From NCBI GenBank assembly GCA_947166955.1, contig CAMVGI010000092.1, positions 1-5,892 on the forward strand: 5,892 nucleotides of DNA. The letters run 5' to 3'. The stretch comes from an uncultured Clostridia bacterium (GTDB lineage: Bacteria > Bacillota_A > Clostridia > Oscillospirales > Oscillospiraceae). The position numbers were made by a program, and so were the translations under genes. The notes below the pieces were generated by a model, which searched no databases, was not told where the DNA came from, and saw nothing but the letters and a program-made list of their open reading frames with translations. This document shows positions 3,910 to 5,892 of the stretch, one piece after another (within the stretch, counting starts at the first letter, position 1; each line of letters begins with the position of its first letter).

Positions 3910-5892
3910 ATGGGCGAGAAAAAAATCAAGCGGCCCCTCAGCGGCAAGGTGGCGAAGGTGCCCGTCGTCATGCAGCTTGAGGCGCTGGAGTGCGGCGCCG
4001 CGTCGCTGACGATGGTGCTGGCATACTACGGGCTTTGGATCCCGCTGGAGCAGGTGCGCGCGGACTGCGGCGTATCGCGCGACGGCTCCAACGCGTGCAA
4101 CGTTCTGCGCGCGGCGCGGAACTACGGCCTCGTCGCCAAGGGCTACCGCTATGAGCCGGAGACGCTGCGCGAAAAGGGCACGTTCCCGTGCATCATCCAT
4201 TGGAACTTCAACCACTTTGTCGTGCTCGACGGCTTTAAGGGCAACAAGGCGTACCTCAACGATCCCGCGCGCGGCACGGTCGCGGTGCCGATGGACGAGT
4301 TCGACAAGTCCTTCACCGGCGTGTGCATGCAGTTCGAGCCGGGCGAGGACTTTACCCCCGGCGGGAAGCCTGCGAGCATCCTCGGCTTTGCCGGACGGCG
4401 CATGCGCGGCATGGGCGCGGCAGTCGCCTTCGTCGTGCTGACGATGGTGATCTCGTCGCTGATGAACATCGTGAACGCCGGCTTTTCGCGCGTTTTCATG
4501 GATCAGCTCCTCACGGGGCGGAACCCCTCGTGGCTCATGCCCTTTACGCTCGCCATGGTCGCCCTCGCCGTCTTGCAGATCGTGACGGGGTGGATGCAGG
4601 CGGTGAATTCGCTGCGCATCGACGGCAAGATGGCGGCGGTGGGCAACGCCGAGTATATGTGGCAGGTGCTGCGCATGCCGCTGGAGTTCTTCTCCCAGCG
4701 CATGGCGGGCGACGTCAAGGAGCGCATGGGGACGAACGCCACCATCTCCGCGACGCTCGTCAACACCTTCGCGCCGCTTGCCATCAACGCGGTGATGATG
4801 ATCTTCTACCTCATCGTCATGCTCCGCTACAGCGTGATCCTCGCGCTGGTGGGCATCGCGTCGGTGGTCGTCAACCTTTTCGTTTCGCGCGCGATCTCCG
4901 CGCAGCGCGTGAACCTCACGCGCGTGATGATGCGCGACGCGGGCAAGCTCGCGGGCACGACGGTCAGCGGCATCGAGATGATCGAAACGCTCAAGGCGTC
5001 CGGCGCGGAGAACGGCTTTTTTGAAAAGTGGGCGGGCTATCAGGCGAGCGTCAACACGTCGAATATGCGGTTCCTGCGCCTCAACAGCTATCTCGGCCTT
5101 ATCCCCGCGGCGGTTTCGCAGCTCTCCGGCGCGGTCGTTTTGGTGCTGGGCGTGTGGCTTGCGATGCAGGGACAGTTCACGGTCGGTATGGTGCTCGCGT
5201 TTCAGGGCTTTCTCGGCTCCTTCACGGCGCCGGCGGGCGAGCTTATCTCCGCGGGGCAGACCATACAGGAGATGCGCACCGATATGGAGCGCGTGCAGGA
5301 CGTGATGGACTATCCGCTCGACGTGTTGTGCAAAAACGAAGCGCCCACGGACGAGGAGACCTCCTACGACAAGCTTCGCGGCGGCCTTACGATGAAGAAC
5401 GTGACCTTCGGCTACGCGAAGCTGGCGCCGCCGCTCATCGAAGACTTCGACCTCGATTTGAAGCCCGGCAGCCGCGTTGCGTTCGTCGGCCCGTCGGGCT
5501 GCGGCAAGTCGACGCTGGCGAACCTGATCTCCGGACTGTATCAGCCGTGGAGCGGCGAGATCCTCTTCGACGGAAAGCCCGTCACCGGGATCGACCGCAG
5601 CGTGTTCACCGGTTCGGTGGCGGTGGTCGATCAGGACATCATTCTCTTTGAGGACACCATCGCGAACAACATCAAGATGTGGGACGATTCCATCGAGGAC
5701 TTCGAGATGATCATGGCGGCGCGCGACGCGCAGATACACGACGACATCATGCAGCGCGACGGCGGCTATCAATACAAGCTCACCGAGGGCGGCAAGGACT
5801 TCTCCGGCGGACAGCGCCAGCGCCTTGAGATCGCGCGCGTGCTCGCGCAGGACCCGACGATCATCATTCTCGACGAGGCGACGAGCGCGCTC
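3910..5892 (+). CDS. NHLM/PCAT-type peptide exporter: C39 peptidase, permease and ATPase (3' partial)
   Basis: This protein cleaves double-glycine leaders in the cytoplasm and exports the released peptide with ATP. The visible 661 residues hold three domains. The C39 peptidase (about 15-145) has oxyanion Gln22, nucleophile Cys28 (ECGAAS), His102 (NHFVVLDGF) and Asp118 (NDP), all intact. The permease (about 168-440) has six likely helices near 170-191, 209-228, 287-305, 309-326, 395-418 and 422-440. The ATPase has Walker A GPSGCGKST (527-535), Q-loop Gln575, signature SGGQ (632-635) and Walker B IIILDEA (651-657); the window ends just after, before the H-loop His. Family members run to about 700-740 residues, so perhaps 50-80 are missing. 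GAGGAGAG overlaps the upstream stop and sits just before the ATG. Likely substrates are the precursors at 1633, 2823 and 3123. The layout fits the peptidase-bearing NHLM ABC subunit. Confidence 0.95.
   Translation, partial: MGEKKIKRPLSGKVAKVPVVMQLEALECGAASLTMVLAYYGLWIPLEQVRADCGVSRDGSNACNVLRAARNYGLVAKGYRYEPETLREKGTFPCIIHWNFNHFVVLDGFKGNKAYLNDPARGTVAVPMDEFDKSFTGVCMQFEPGEDFTPGGKPASILGFAGRRMRGMGAAVAFVVLTMVISSLMNIVNAGFSRVFMDQLLTGRNPSWLMPFTLAMVALAVLQIVTGWMQAVNSLRIDGKMAAVGNAEYMWQVLRMPLEFFSQRMAGDVKERMGTNATISATLVNTFAPLAINAVMMIFYLIVMLRYSVILALVGIASVVVNLFVSRAISAQRVNLTRVMMRDAGKLAGTTVSGIEMIETLKASGAENGFFEKWAGYQASVNTSNMRFLRLNSYLGLIPAAVSQLSGAVVLVLGVWLAMQGQFTVGMVLAFQGFLGSFTAPAGELISAGQTIQEMRTDMERVQDVMDYPLDVLCKNEAPTDEETSYDKLRGGLTMKNVTFGYAKLAPPLIEDFDLDLKPGSRVAFVGPSGCGKSTLANLISGLYQPWSGEILFDGKPVTGIDRSVFTGSVAVVDQDIILFEDTIANNIKMWDDSIEDFEMIMAARDAQIHDDIMQRDGGYQYKLTEGGKDFSGGQRQRLEIARVLAQDPTIIILDEATSAL

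Noticed and set aside
3880..5772. A 630-codon open frame on the minus strand opposite the exporter gene
   Set aside because: Its product is dominated by His, Arg and Asp runs with no domain, and it is fully antisense to an exporter with intact motifs. Long antisense frames are expected in GC-rich coding DNA.

Overview
The window looks like a high-GC member of the Bacillota, most likely a gut or rumen Clostridia of the Oscillospiraceae/Christensenellaceae type. That placement is an inference from three things: strong AGGAGG-type ribosome binding sites before nearly every gene, GC-rich coding sequence around one A+T-rich intergenic region, and families (hybrid histidine kinase, NHLP/Nif11-type double-glycine peptides, peptidase-containing ABC exporter) that are common in that group.

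Layout. Bases 1-1520 hold the 3' part of a membrane-bound hybrid histidine kinase (+). It ends at a perfect 15-bp hairpin (1581-1617) that probably terminates transcription from both sides. Converging on it is a small minus-strand gene (1633-1821) for a double-glycine-leader peptide with a Cys-rich, zinc-ribbon-like core. A 307-bp divergent regulatory region (1822-2128) follows. From there a co-directional series of seven plus-strand genes runs to the window end: a 61-aa leader-like protein (2129-2314); an ECF-type sigma factor overlapping it by 4 bp (2311-2793); a double-glycine precursor with a Gly/Thr/Arg-rich core (2823-3083); a Nif11-like-leader precursor (3123-3383); two tandem single-pass membrane proteins that look like the N-terminal stub of NHLM-type HlyD secretion proteins without the adaptor body (3497-3670, 3684-3899); and a C39-peptidase/permease/ATPase exporter cut by the window end (3910-5892).

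How it fits together (inference). The exporter's C39 domain has an intact catalytic Cys/His/Asp set and would cut the precursors after Gly-Gly and export the cores, perhaps with the two HlyD-like stubs as accessory membrane parts. The sigma factor probably controls the set. A bipartite element, CTGCCA-N15-CGTATC followed by ten more identical bases, occurs twice in the divergent region, once facing each way, with identical spacing. One copy lies just before the sigma operon and the other just before the Cys-rich peptide gene. It reads as a pair of ECF-type promoters, meaning autoregulation plus activation of the divergent peptide. Four small proteins share one 13-residue acidic motif ending in (A/G)G, including the protein encoded directly before and overlapping the sigma gene. 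This raises the possibility that the sigma factor is tied to peptide-export status. No peptide-modifying enzyme is visible; one could lie downstream.
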